IMG/VR virus record: IMGVR_UViG_3300015371_000017 | Coordinates: 1 to 64,000 of that record | DNA from: a virus | Length of the DNA stretch: 64,000 bases | Direction: 5' to 3' (one strand) | In this document: positions 50,984 to 57,649 of the stretch, piece after piece | Numbering within the stretch: position 1 is the first letter of the stretch | Layout of the letters: each line of letters starts with the position of its first letter | Translations under genes and position numbers: made by a program | Notes under the pieces: generated by a model | The model's input: only the letters and a program-made list of their open reading frames with translations | Database searches by the model: none | Told to the model about the DNA's origin: nothing

Positions 50984-51219
50984 TGTCTCGTGCCTCGTTG
51001 TGCATAGTTCAGAATCAGCCGACAGACCGCGATAAACTCATCATAAGACTTAGCCCGATTGATTCGCCATGTTGTTAATACCACATTTCCCTTCTGATAA
51101 GGTAGAGAACTGTCAAGGTGATCAATACTAAGCGAGTCTAATCTAATAAGCACCGTCAATCGTCGTTTCCAGCTTGAGCGGTAATGACGTTCGCCGGTGA
51201 ATTTAAGAACGGGATTCAT
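50980..51219 (-). CDS. Small HNH-like protein next to terminase
   Basis: 79 residues. LSIDHLDSSLPYQKGNVVLT followed by WRINRAKSYDEF has the DH and N-V-V-L...N-R-AKS pattern of HNH nucleases, but the zinc cysteines are missing. HNH proteins beside terminase genes assist packaging cleavage in HK97-like phages; this may be a degenerate version. First gene of the late operon. Repeat A (51219-51241) overlaps its start codon. Confidence 0.6.
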   Translation of the reverse strand: MNPVLKFTGERHYRSSWKRRLTVLIRLDSLSIDHLDSSLPYQKGNVVLTTWRINRAKSYDEFIAVCRLILNYAQRGTRH

Positions 51220-51337
51220 GTAAAATCTTCACTCGAAATAGAGTGTTGCTTGGCTTCAGTGTAAGAAATTCACTCCAAATAATCAATAGTCTTTTCAATG
51301 ACTTACAAGAATCGTGTAAATTATTCATTCCAAACGG
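51219..51337. repeat. Three 23-bp repeats at the late-operon head
   Basis: Copies at 51219-51241, 51260-51282 and 51315-51337 (plus strand), sharing TGTAA, a variable W-rich stretch, then TTCACTCCAAAT with one to three differences. Start spacing 41 and 55 bases. On the minus strand the middle copy fills the spacer and -10 of TTGATT-N17-TACACT. Operators or activator sites controlling late transcription are the simplest reading. Confidence 0.6.
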
Positions 51338-51477
51338 AATAGCGTTACAAATGGTGACGCGTTTTTGTTAGGGAATTTCACTGGTTTGCGTGGCATACGC
51401 TTCGCTGTAGAAATAACTGAAGACGCCAATCACGGCAAGCGGCCAAGCGAATCTTGGACAAATAGGAGCGAAAACGA

Positions 51478-51864
51478 ATTGAATTAACCCTTCACCGCTG
51501 GGCAGAGGCCGAATGCAACGGTGAGATTCAGCGTGAGGAAATCCCCGCTTATAGCTGTTCGATTTGCGCAGGCGAACCAACGCTTGAAATTTGCCCAGTT
51601 CACCCGGCAACGTTCGAGAAGATCTATTTGGAAGGCAAGCCACGTCGTTACTACGGTCAGAACATGGATCATAGCTATTCGATTGCCGACCGTGAGGCTG
51701 GCGCACTCAAGCGACTGAACAAGATCATGGCCGCACACCCTGACTGGCTTGCTTACCATCAAGGCGATCCGCGCGGCTGTGCACTCTACATTATCCAGAA
51801 AGAGCGGCTGGGCAACCGACCAATCGATTCTTACTACTCACAAGGCTTCAGAGTCTGCTTCTGA
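51478..51864 (+). CDS. Zinc-ribbon accessory protein, likely AUU start
   Basis: 128 residues. From the TAG at 51463 to a TTG at 51628 there is no ATG, GTG or TTG, yet the frame reads protein-like: LTLHRWAEAECNGEIQREEI and SCSICAGEPTLEICPVHPAT (zinc ribbon). ATT at 51478 has AGGAG nine bases upstream. The C-terminal part is helical with DREAGALKRLNKIMAAHPDW. Starting at 51628 would cut through the zinc ribbon. Confidence 0.55.
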   Translation: MELTLHRWAEAECNGEIQREEIPAYSCSICAGEPTLEICPVHPATFEKIYLEGKPRRYYGQNMDHSYSIADREAGALKRLNKIMAAHPDWLAYHQGDPRGCALYIIQKERLGNRPIDSYYSQGFRVCF

Positions 51865-51905
51865 TTTTCAAAGATCGCAGCCTGAATTATACACCTATTC
51901 AGGTT

Positions 51906-52040
51906 GTGACGTTTGAAAACTTCCGGCCTGTGACGCTTAACACTATCGGACTGAGACTCCGCTCCGTGAAGAGCATGAGTCAGATGCGCGAAATGATCCG
52001 AGCGGGCCGGTACACGCAGCAACCAAAGGAGCAGAAGTGA
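51906..52040 (+). CDS. Hypothetical small protein, 44 aa
   Basis: GTG start is provisional; the frame is open upstream to the previous gene and reads LNYTPIQVVTFENFRPVTLN, so the real start may be earlier at a weak codon. The end, MSQMREMIRAGRYTQQPKEQ, is a basic helix. A CGTTTGAAAACTT context precedes it. Unknown. Confidence 0.4.
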   Translation: MTFENFRPVTLNTIGLRLRSVKSMSQMREMIRAGRYTQQPKEQK

Positions 52041-52091
52041 TGATTAAACAAGGGAATTATAGCTTTAACTCCCGTACCGTAGGAGGTCACA

Positions 52092-52244
52092 TTGACCGAG
52101 AATAATCACGTTAGGTGCTTGACTCCCGCACTAGAATTTGAGAGAATCAGGGTGTTCAAAGAAGCGGCCCTGCCAGTGTTACAGCACCGACAAGGCCATA
52201 GCCACAACCTGATTCACCGTGTTAAGGAGAAAATCAAGTCATGA
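52092..52244 (+). CDS. Small basic protein, 50 aa
   Basis: TTG start with AGGAGG five bases upstream. MTENNHVRCLTPALEFERIR leads to a helical, His-rich end. The stop overlaps the next ATG (ATGA). The strong ribosome site decides the TTG start. Function unknown. Confidence 0.5.
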   Translation: MTENNHVRCLTPALEFERIRVFKEAALPVLQHRQGHSHNLIHRVKEKIKS

Positions 52245-52657
52245 CCAACCCAAATTCTAGTGAAGAGCCGCTCCGGTTTCAAGTGTATTACTCTGGCGGG
52301 CCGGGCACTGTGCCCGAATGGTATTTAGTCTCTGAATGGGCCTCGCAAGCTGCGGCTGAGGACTACATCAAACATCACGACCATTACGGTGCGCTGTGGG
52401 CCGTAATTGATTCCTTTTCTTGCGGCATCAAACATGAAATCTCGTGTGATAGCGACTGCGGTGCGGAAACAAACGGCCTAAGCCTATCGCCCGACCCGGA
52501 GAGCAATCAATGGTACGCTTTCTATTTGCATGACACCGTAGGTCGTGATGGTTACTTCGGCGCAGCGTCCCAAGTTGTAGCTGGCCCTGTACCCACCGAA
52601 TCGTCACTCAAGGCACTGATCGCAGTGGTTGGCACTGACGGGAGGTTCCGCCAATGA
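52241..52657 (+). CDS. Hypothetical protein, 138 aa
   Basis: Aromatic and acidic protein with RFQVYYSGGPGTVPEWYLVS and a Cys pair (ISCDSDCGAE). AAGGAGAAAATC ribosome site; overlaps both neighbours by four bases, so it belongs to a tightly coupled small-gene operon with the transposase. Not recognised. Confidence 0.5.
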   Translation: MTNPNSSEEPLRFQVYYSGGPGTVPEWYLVSEWASQAAAEDYIKHHDHYGALWAVIDSFSCGIKHEISCDSDCGAETNGLSLSPDPESNQWYAFYLHDTVGRDGYFGAASQVVAGPVPTESSLKALIAVVGTDGRFRQ

Positions 52658-52941
52658 CCGACGTAGCTTGCATTTGTCCCGTAGTAGAAATCCGCGATAG
52701 CGGCGATTTCGTTACTGAGGCTATGATGCTGAAGATCGCCCGTGATCTGAGAGCTACCGTCACGCTGTCAAATCCGAAGTCGCACAGAACGGTATTCGGC
52801 AAACACCTGATGACTTGCCCTTGCTGGACGCGATCATCTGAAGGCTTTAAGGCGGGGCTGTGCGTAGGCCGTTTTGGAACTAACTCAGATGGGTGTACGA
52901 AGTGCGGGCTGTCTCGCGCAGATCACGGGGAGGCGCAATGA
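52654..52941 (+). CDS. Cys-rich hypothetical protein, 95 aa
   Basis: Cys at CICPVVEI, MTCPCWTRSS, GLCVGRF and CTKCGLSRADHG; the last four could bind zinc. A basic helix lies in the middle (LKIARDLRATVTLS). Four-base overlaps with genes on both sides, including the transposase start. Confidence 0.5.
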   Translation: MTDVACICPVVEIRDSGDFVTEAMMLKIARDLRATVTLSNPKSHRTVFGKHLMTCPCWTRSSEGFKAGLCVGRFGTNSDGCTKCGLSRADHGEAQ

Positions 52942-53855
52942 GCCGCAGCACAATCTCAACCTTCCAACTATTCGAGTTAATCCCTGACGCAGAGTCGGCC
53001 CGTCTCTACCTTGAGGGCCGACTGTGGCCCAACGGTGCGACGTGTCCGACTTGCAAAAAGGGCGACCGCATCACAACGCGGAAAGGCGGTTACTATCGCT
53101 GCAACGCTTGTCAGTTGGATTTCACTGTCCGAACGGGAACTATCTTTGAGCGGTCGCATATTCCGCTTCACAAGTGGGTTTATGCGATGTATCTCATGGT
53201 GACGGCCCGCAAGGGCATTTCGTCGCTACAGTTGGCGAAGGAGATCGGGATCGGCCAAAAGGCTGCATGGTTCATGCTTCACCGTCTCCGCGAGGCTTGC
53301 GGGAAGGATATAGAGAAGCTACGCGGCATTATCGAAGTTGATGAGACGTTCATCGGCGGTCGTGAGTCTAACAAGCACGAGAACAAAAAGCTGAAACAGG
53401 GACGCGGTTCGGTTGGCAAAACTCCAGTGCTCGGAATGCGAGAGCGCGGCGGCAACACTAAGGCGTTTGTTCTGGACGGTTCCGATCTTGGCACGATTCA
53501 ACAATGCCTTTTCGATAACATCGAAATCGGATCGACCATCTACAGCGACGAGCATCACAGCTACTCTGGCCTTGACGGGCTTTTCTTCAAACACGCCGCT
53601 GTCAATCACAGTGCTGGACACTTCGCACGCGGCCCGGTTAACACGAACAGCATAGAGTCTGTTTGGGCCGTCATGAAGCGCGGCGTCAACGGCGTCTATC
53701 ACCACATCAGCAAGAAGCACACAGAGCGTTACGTTGACGAATTTACTTTCCGGCTGAACGCGGGTGACGTGCGCCGTCACACCTTAAAGCGGCTCGATTC
53801 CTTCATTGATGCCGTTAAGGACAAGCGCATCACTTACGCGGAGCTAACAGCATGA
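52938..53855 (+). CDS. ISXO2/IS1595-family transposase, operon-embedded
   Basis: 305 residues, full length. Zinc ribbon C36, C39, C55, C58 (CPTCKKGDR, CNACQLDF); HTH region SSLQLAKEIGIGQKAAWFML; DDE-type triad D135 (IIEVDETFIGG), D204 (TIYSDEHHSY) and E240 (NTNSIESVWAVMKRGVNG). Both ends overlap neighbours by four bases and I see no terminal inverted repeats or target duplication. So it is a gene in a phage operon, not an intact insertion sequence. Confidence 0.9.
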   Translation: MSRSTISTFQLFELIPDAESARLYLEGRLWPNGATCPTCKKGDRITTRKGGYYRCNACQLDFTVRTGTIFERSHIPLHKWVYAMYLMVTARKGISSLQLAKEIGIGQKAAWFMLHRLREACGKDIEKLRGIIEVDETFIGGRESNKHENKKLKQGRGSVGKTPVLGMRERGGNTKAFVLDGSDLGTIQQCLFDNIEIGSTIYSDEHHSYSGLDGLFFKHAAVNHSAGHFARGPVNTNSIESVWAVMKRGVNGVYHHISKKHTERYVDEFTFRLNAGDVRRHTLKRLDSFIDAVKDKRITYAELTA

Positions 53856-53989
53856 AACCGCGTGAGGCTTTAGACGCGATCACGGACATTGTTTTGACCT
53901 ATCGCCCGAAGTCTAAAGAGAAGAAACCCCGCAAGCGTAAGACGAAGAAGAAACGGAAGAAAAATGAGAAACGGGAGTCAAAGATATAA
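53852..53989 (+). CDS. Transposase-linked basic protein, 45 aa
   Basis: MKPREALDAITDIVLTYRPK followed by about 25 residues that are nearly all Lys/Arg. Start overlaps the transposase stop (ATGA). A helical DIVLTYRPK head with a polycationic tail suggests nucleic-acid binding. It is probably a transposase companion that moved with it. Confidence 0.55.
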   Translation: MKPREALDAITDIVLTYRPKSKEKKPRKRKTKKKRKKNEKRESKI

Positions 53990-54281
53990 TTCCCTTAAAC
54001 AAGACGACCGTACAGAGGCGCAGAAAGCAACTCATCAATGGGGCGTAGTTGCTAAGGATAAGTTTATGTCTGGCTGGGGCGGTGCAAGCAATGGTGCGTC
54101 TCGCTGTGCTTGGGCTTGTGCGCCTGATGTCAACATTGACCGTGTTGAGAATTGGGTTCGCAGCCGCTCGGAAATGATCTACGTGAACGTGGTTGACCTC
54201 AACACCTATCGGCCACCAGCAGGAACGGCTCATTTCCGCATTTACGTGGCTAATGCAGATCATCCGGCAGCGAGATACTAA
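53964..54281 (+). CDS. Hypothetical protein, 105 aa
   Basis: Overlaps the previous gene by 26 bases. Sequence includes HQWGVVAKDKFMSGWGGASN and a beta-rich end (EMIYVNVVDLNTYRPPAGTA, HFRIYVAN). It looks like an alpha+beta single domain. Unknown. Confidence 0.45.
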   Translation: MRNGSQRYNSLKQDDRTEAQKATHQWGVVAKDKFMSGWGGASNGASRCAWACAPDVNIDRVENWVRSRSEMIYVNVVDLNTYRPPAGTAHFRIYVANADHPAARY

Positions 54282-54318
54282 CCAACACACAGCAGCAACA
54301 AGCAAAGGAGAAGGGGCA

Positions 54319-54513
54319 ATGACGGACAGCAACAATTACAAGATAGAACTAACCGAGGCCGAAACACAGCGTTATCGCTCAGGCGACAAGAACGGGCTAC
54401 AGTCCGAGGCAGAGATGCAAGCCAACTCGCGCCTGTGTGATGTCTATCTGATCGCAAGCGACGGCAAGACTTTGTTTCGAGCATATCCGCAAGACAGACG
54501 TAACAGTCAGTGA
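54319..54513 (+). CDS. Small acidic protein, 64 aa
   Basis: ATG with AAAGGAGAAGGGG upstream. Begins MTDSNNYKIELTEAETQRYR; the second half is beta-like (CDVYLIASDGKTLFRAYP). A longer frame starting at 54193 is rejected because this ribosome site is strong. Confidence 0.5.
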   Translation: MTDSNNYKIELTEAETQRYRSGDKNGLQSEAEMQANSRLCDVYLIASDGKTLFRAYPQDRRNSQ

Positions 54514-54592
54514 CGGTGCGCTTTGGTAGGTTAGCGGCATCTTCGCTGAGGATGTCGCTACGTATGAACAAGCAACCAGTCAAGGAGAAACA

Positions 54593-54754
54593 ATGAACTT
54601 ACCATCTTGGATGTACAGTCAGATTATCACCGATAAAACCACTAAGGCCGTCTGGTGCTACTGCGGTGCCCCTGCAATCACCTATTGCAACGGATCGCAA
54701 TTCGTTTGCGACGGCGGTGGCTTAAGCCACGGCCTGAGTACCAAGAGCAGTTAG
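54593..54754 (+). CDS. Small zinc-ribbon protein, 53 aa
   Basis: MNLPSWMYSQIITDKTTKAV then WCYCGAPAITYCNGSQFVC, four Cys in CxC-x9-C-x6-C order with an aromatic core. AAGGAGAAACA ribosome site. It overlaps the frame 54655-54855. Likely a metal-binding small protein. Confidence 0.5.
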   Translation: MNLPSWMYSQIITDKTTKAVWCYCGAPAITYCNGSQFVCDGGGLSHGLSTKSS

Positions 54755-54855
54755 AACAGGTTTGCAAGGACGCACTAGCTAAGGCTCGCGGTGACTCTAT
54801 GCGAAAACGGAAACCACGGAAAGCAACGAGAGACGCCTACGGGCAGAAAGGTTGA
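54655..54855 (+). CDS. Possible basic protein overlapping 54593
   Basis: The credible part is PEYQEQLEQVCKDALAKARG, a helix, followed by a Lys/Arg-rich tail. The GTG start at 54655 lies in another gene and has no ribosome site; the real start is not identified. Listed because the C-terminal half is protein-like and fills the gap before 54860. Confidence 0.3.
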   Translation: MLLRCPCNHLLQRIAIRLRRRWLKPRPEYQEQLEQVCKDALAKARGDSMRKRKPRKATRDAYGQKG

Positions 54856-54859
54856 GACA

Positions 54860-55117
54860 ATGGGATTCGTCGGACAGGTAGGATTTAGACCGGGCTTTGG
54901 GCCAATCTACCGCGCTGAGAAAGTTGACGAGCCTGCGGGTTTTACAGGCCGTACCTTGACTGTTTCCTACCGATCTGAGACTTACACGCGACTGATTGAA
55001 CTTGGTAGGCCTGACCTCGCTAAACACCATTTGATTCAGATTGCCCGCAATGGCCGGACGGTTTACGCCTCGAAACAAAGTGCTTTAAGAGACGCACGAC
55101 GACGATATCAAGGATGA
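54860..55117 (+). CDS. Hypothetical protein, 85 aa
   Basis: ATG preceded by GGCAGAAAGGTTGAGACA, a block repeated before the gene at 55147. MGFVGQVGFRPGFGPIYRAE leads to a beta strand (GRTLTVSYRSETYTRLIEL) and a basic C-terminus. A small alpha+beta protein; unknown. Confidence 0.5.
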   Translation: MGFVGQVGFRPGFGPIYRAEKVDEPAGFTGRTLTVSYRSETYTRLIELGRPDLAKHHLIQIARNGRTVYASKQSALRDARRRYQG

Positions 55118-55146
55118 GATGCCCGAGCGGCAGAAAGGTTGAGACA

Positions 55147-55368
55147 ATGGACAACGAGCCGAATCCTAACAAGTTCTACAAGTGGACAGTGGAAATAGAA
55201 GTTAGCGAGGTTTGGGTTGCTGATGGCTTTGAAGTAACCGCCGAGCGGCTTCAGGAAATGTTGCAAGAGGCTATCGGCTTCTCGCACGAGAATGAAACTC
55301 GCGTTCGCGTAGTTAAAGCGCCGACCGTCAACGCAATCCGTAAGGCGCAAGGGTACGAGGCTGCATAA
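55147..55368 (+). CDS. Hypothetical protein, 73 aa
   Basis: Same 18-base leader as 54860 before the ATG. Beta strands YKWTVEIEVSEVWVADG and TRVRVVKAP flank a helix RLQEMLQEAIGF. An alpha+beta fold of about 70 residues. Unknown. Confidence 0.5.
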   Translation: MDNEPNPNKFYKWTVEIEVSEVWVADGFEVTAERLQEMLQEAIGFSHENETRVRVVKAPTVNAIRKAQGYEAA

Positions 55369-55388
55369 CATCAAGAAAGAGAATCACC

Positions 55389-55550
55389 ATGAGCAATTCA
55401 GAAATTGTTGAAGCGGTAAAAGCAAAGTTTGATGAGTTAACGCGAAGCATTCCGTTAAGTGACTACGCTGAGGTTTGCGCCGAGCTGTCTGATGACTTCA
55501 GCGTTCGATCCGAAGCCGCAGAAGCAGACTTGGAAAGCGGCCAAGAGTAA
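55389..55550 (+). CDS. Small acidic protein, 53 aa
   Basis: MSNSEIVEAVKAKFDELTRS then a very acidic end (ADLESGQE). AAGAAAGAGAATCACC precedes the ATG. Could be a small anti-host or mimic protein as many acidic phage proteins are; no evidence. Confidence 0.45.
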   Translation: MSNSEIVEAVKAKFDELTRSIPLSDYAEVCAELSDDFSVRSEAAEADLESGQE

Positions 55551-55731
55551 GCCGACTGACCGCATCCCTTACGGCGTCCGCGTGAGACGAGGATTTAGAG
55601 ACTGAAACCCTGAGAGGATAAGGTTGAGTGACGCGGAGCAGTAGCCACTCACGCTGCTGGATTTAATTCAGACCAGTCAGACTGTGCGGCCACGGGCCAG
55701 TAAAGTCAGACCCTTCCAGGTACATGCGCCG
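55551..55731 (+). other. Intergenic tract with alternative hairpins
   Basis: No gene seen. TGAGTG (55625-55630) can pair with CACTCA (55646-55651) while AGCAG (55637-55641) can pair with CTGCT (55654-55658); the two are interleaved, so they exclude each other or form a tight pseudoknot. It lies just before the HNH cassette promoter. Confidence 0.35.
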
Positions 55732-55806
55732 TGTTATAATAGCCAAAGTCGCCAACGGGTTCTGTCCGCTGACGACTCATTCCAAAACCTATGATGGAGG
55801 TTTCAG
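55732..55806 (+). promoter_or_regulatory. HNH cassette promoter and SD-hiding leader
   Basis: TGTTATAAT (55732-55740), extended -10. The leader contains a GTCG...CGAC hairpin with inner CGG/CCG, then AAACCT (55785-55790) with AGGTTT (55798-55803), loop of seven, hiding GGAGG. ATG starts three bases later. It matches the elements at 35069 and 8349 in order and spacing. Confidence 0.65.
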
Positions 55807-56281
55807 ATGGCTATTCCAAATCCTAGCACTAAACATGGACATTGCAAGCAGAAGGCAAGCCCAGAATATAACGCATGGGCGCACATGAAAGACCGCTGCT
55901 TGAATCCTCAGAATCATGCCTATAATTCTTACGGAGGTCGCGGTATTCAAGTTTGCGACCGTTGGCGCGATTCATTTCGAGGACTTTTTAGCCGATGTAG
56001 GACCTCGGCCTAGCTCAGATCATTCACTTGATCGCTATCCCGATCCAAATGGAAATTACGAGCCGAGTAATATTCGGCGGGCTACAAGAGTGGAGCAAGG
56101 CCGCAACAGAAGTAACAATCTGCGCGCCACGCTAAATGGTCACAATCGGACGGTGGTTGAATGGGTCGAAGAACGGCAGCTTGACTATAACAACGTGCGT
56201 TCACGCATCGCGCGAGGCATGACACCAGAAGAGGCGCTAACCAAGCCGTTTCGATCACGTAAACGCAGAGAACGAAACTAG
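55807..56281 (+). pseudogene. HNH homing endonuclease, frameshifted
   Basis: Frame 1 from ATG 55807: AHMKDRCLNPQNHAYNSYGG, RGIQVCDRWRDSF, then a stop follows soon after. The continuation is in another frame: EDFLADVGPRPSSDHSLDR, NGNYEPSN and a C-terminal helical module. Comparison with 7710 (RWRSSFENFLADMG) shows that one T too many in TTT at 55975-55977 breaks the frame. Either a real mutation in a decaying gene or a sequencing slip. The promoter cassette is intact. Confidence 0.7.
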
Positions 56282-56562
56282 CCCGTAACGCCGCCAATCT
56301 CTTCGCAGAGTTCGATTAGTTCAGTAACCTTGGCGGGCACTTGATCCTTGTGCGAGTTTGCTTCATCTTCAAACCAATGAAGAATCGCACTGAGACGATT
56401 AGCATCCGCTTCAGTGAGCGAGTCGCCCATAAACATAGCGAGATTGCGGGCGGCGGCAGAAGCGGACGAGACTTTTTCTTTTAGGTTAGGCGAAAGGGAT
56501 GAATCAGCGAGCGCGATCCCCACTTCCGAATCGCAAATAATTATGTACGTTGCTTTGGACAT
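56278..56562 (-). CDS. Hypothetical helical protein, 94 aa
   Basis: Beta start ATYIIICDSEVGIALADSS, then helices KEKVSSASAAARNLAMFMGD and NRLSAILHWFEDEANSHKD. It converges with the HNH pseudogene (four-base overlap). Acidic, soluble. Unknown. Confidence 0.45.
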   Translation of the reverse strand: MSKATYIIICDSEVGIALADSSLSPNLKEKVSSASAAARNLAMFMGDSLTEADANRLSAILHWFEDEANSHKDQVPAKVTELIELCEEIGGVTG

Positions 56563-56578
56563 GTCGGGGGAATTCTCC

Positions 56579-57019
56579 TTAGTTTTGTTTGCGTTTGTCG
56601 ATTAGGTCGAGTTGCTGCTGGCTTAACATGCCCTTGATTTCTTTCAAGTTGCCATTCATAACTTCGCGCCACGCTTGCATCTCGTGCTGATTGTCGGTGT
56701 CCTCTTTTTGTTTAGCCATTAAGGCTTCCTTAGTGAGTTTGAGTTCGGTCTTAATCTCGATCATGGCGTCGTGGTCGGTTGACCGTGCCCACCACGACTG
56801 CCCCATGAAAGCTAAGAACGCGCCAAGTATGCAAACAGCAACCCACTTGGGCATCGTTACCGAGTCAATTTGTTTGTTGACTGTCACGTGCTCCCAATTA
56901 GTCGGTGAAAGTGCCGCGACAAATTTAGATAGCACTCCTTGCGGCGTTTTCGGCAATGTAGTTCCGCTCCCGTCCCTAACGTGAGGGACAGCGCGAATCT
57001 GGGATGCTGGTGCTGACAT
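56579..57019 (-). CDS. Single-span membrane coiled-coil protein
   Basis: 146 residues. Disordered N-terminus, one membrane span at about 57-75 (KWVAVCILGAFLAFMGQSWW), then a charged helix and coiled coil (IEIKTELKLTKEALMAKQKE). Topology fits a spanin inner-membrane partner or an Rz-like protein. GAGGTGTAAG ribosome site. Together with the lipoprotein-like gene at 58707 it may be a lysis pair. Confidence 0.45.
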   Translation of the reverse strand: MSAPASQIRAVPHVRDGSGTTLPKTPQGVLSKFVAALSPTNWEHVTVNKQIDSVTMPKWVAVCILGAFLAFMGQSWWARSTDHDAMIEIKTELKLTKEALMAKQKEDTDNQHEMQAWREVMNGNLKEIKGMLSQQQLDLIDKRKQN

Positions 57020-57078
57020 GTGTTCAACTTACACCTCTAGCGAGAGATGGAGTATTACAGTCACGTTGTATTTTCAGT

Positions 57079-57258
57079 TTAGGCCGGAGGCGGATTCAGG
57101 TCTGCGTCTGCCGCGTCGATTGCGCTCTTGAGCGTATCAAGGTCGGCTGATTCGATTGCTTGCCCAGCGTCCACCTGTGCCTTGAGCGCGTCCACCTTTG
57201 CTTTCACGTCCGCTACGAATTTTGCGAAATCATCTTTTACGTCCTGAAGTGTTGCCAT
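57079..57258 (-). CDS. Small helical protein, 59 aa
   Basis: MATLQDVKDDFAKFVADVKA followed by repeated acidic-helix units and ESADLDTLKSAIDAADADL near the end; the same end pattern (ESADLDQLKDLIDKADEAIN) closes the next upstream gene at 57264. Short, amphipathic, soluble. A phage accessory of unknown role. Confidence 0.5.
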   Translation of the reverse strand: MATLQDVKDDFAKFVADVKAKVDALKAQVDAGQAIESADLDTLKSAIDAADADLNPPPA

Positions 57259-57263
57259 TTTAC

Positions 57264-57482
57264 TTATGCTCCTTCTGTTTGGTTAATTGCCTCATCTGCT
57301 TTGTCAATCAAATCCTTGAGTTGATCGAGGTCAGCAGACTCCTTGTTTTGTGCGGCGATGACTAACGTGCGGCGATCATAAGATCGCTGCCACCCTTCGA
57401 TGCCCTTGTTTACGGCACCCAGAAACCCGCGCAGCAGAAAATCAAGATTGCTGCCGTGCTCAACTTCGTGAAAGATTCTCAT
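57264..57482 (-). CDS. Helical protein, 72 aa, paralogous tail
   Basis: RIFHEVEHGSNLDFLLRGFL begins a helical segment; the C-terminus repeats the ESADLD-LK-ID-AD pattern of its neighbour, indicating local duplication. ATG is inside the end of the upstream gene. Unknown. Confidence 0.5.
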   Translation of the reverse strand: MRIFHEVEHGSNLDFLLRGFLGAVNKGIEGWQRSYDRRTLVIAAQNKESADLDQLKDLIDKADEAINQTEGA

Positions 57483-57648
57483 GCTTGACCCTCAATCTCG
57501 CCGCACGACAAGAGATTACACTATAATCATCTGCCTTGTCGCTCTTTATTCTGCAAGCTAAGCACTCCTCATCTAATGGCGAAATAAATTCCCGCGAAGG
57601 CTTGCGTTCTAAGCATTTCCAGCAGAGTTTCCAATCAAGGTCGTCCAT
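57460..57648 (-). CDS. Small zinc-ribbon protein, 62 aa
   Basis: DDLDWKLCWKCLERKPSREF and ECLACRIKSD give a CxxC-x19-CxxC zinc ribbon. Basic C-terminus. It overlaps the next gene by 23 bases. Another of the small metal-binding proteins of this phage. Confidence 0.55.
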   Translation of the reverse strand: MDDLDWKLCWKCLERKPSREFISPLDEECLACRIKSDKADDYSVISCRAARLRVKHENLSRS

Positions 57649-57649
57649 T

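Noticed and set aside
54193-54318. Longer version of the gene at 54319
   Set aside because: The upstream part overlaps 53964-54281 in another frame, and the strong AAAGGAG site supports the shorter gene.
54717-54730. Perfect 14-base palindrome GTGGCTTAAGCCAC
   Set aside because: It lies within a coding sequence, is isolated, and may be chance.
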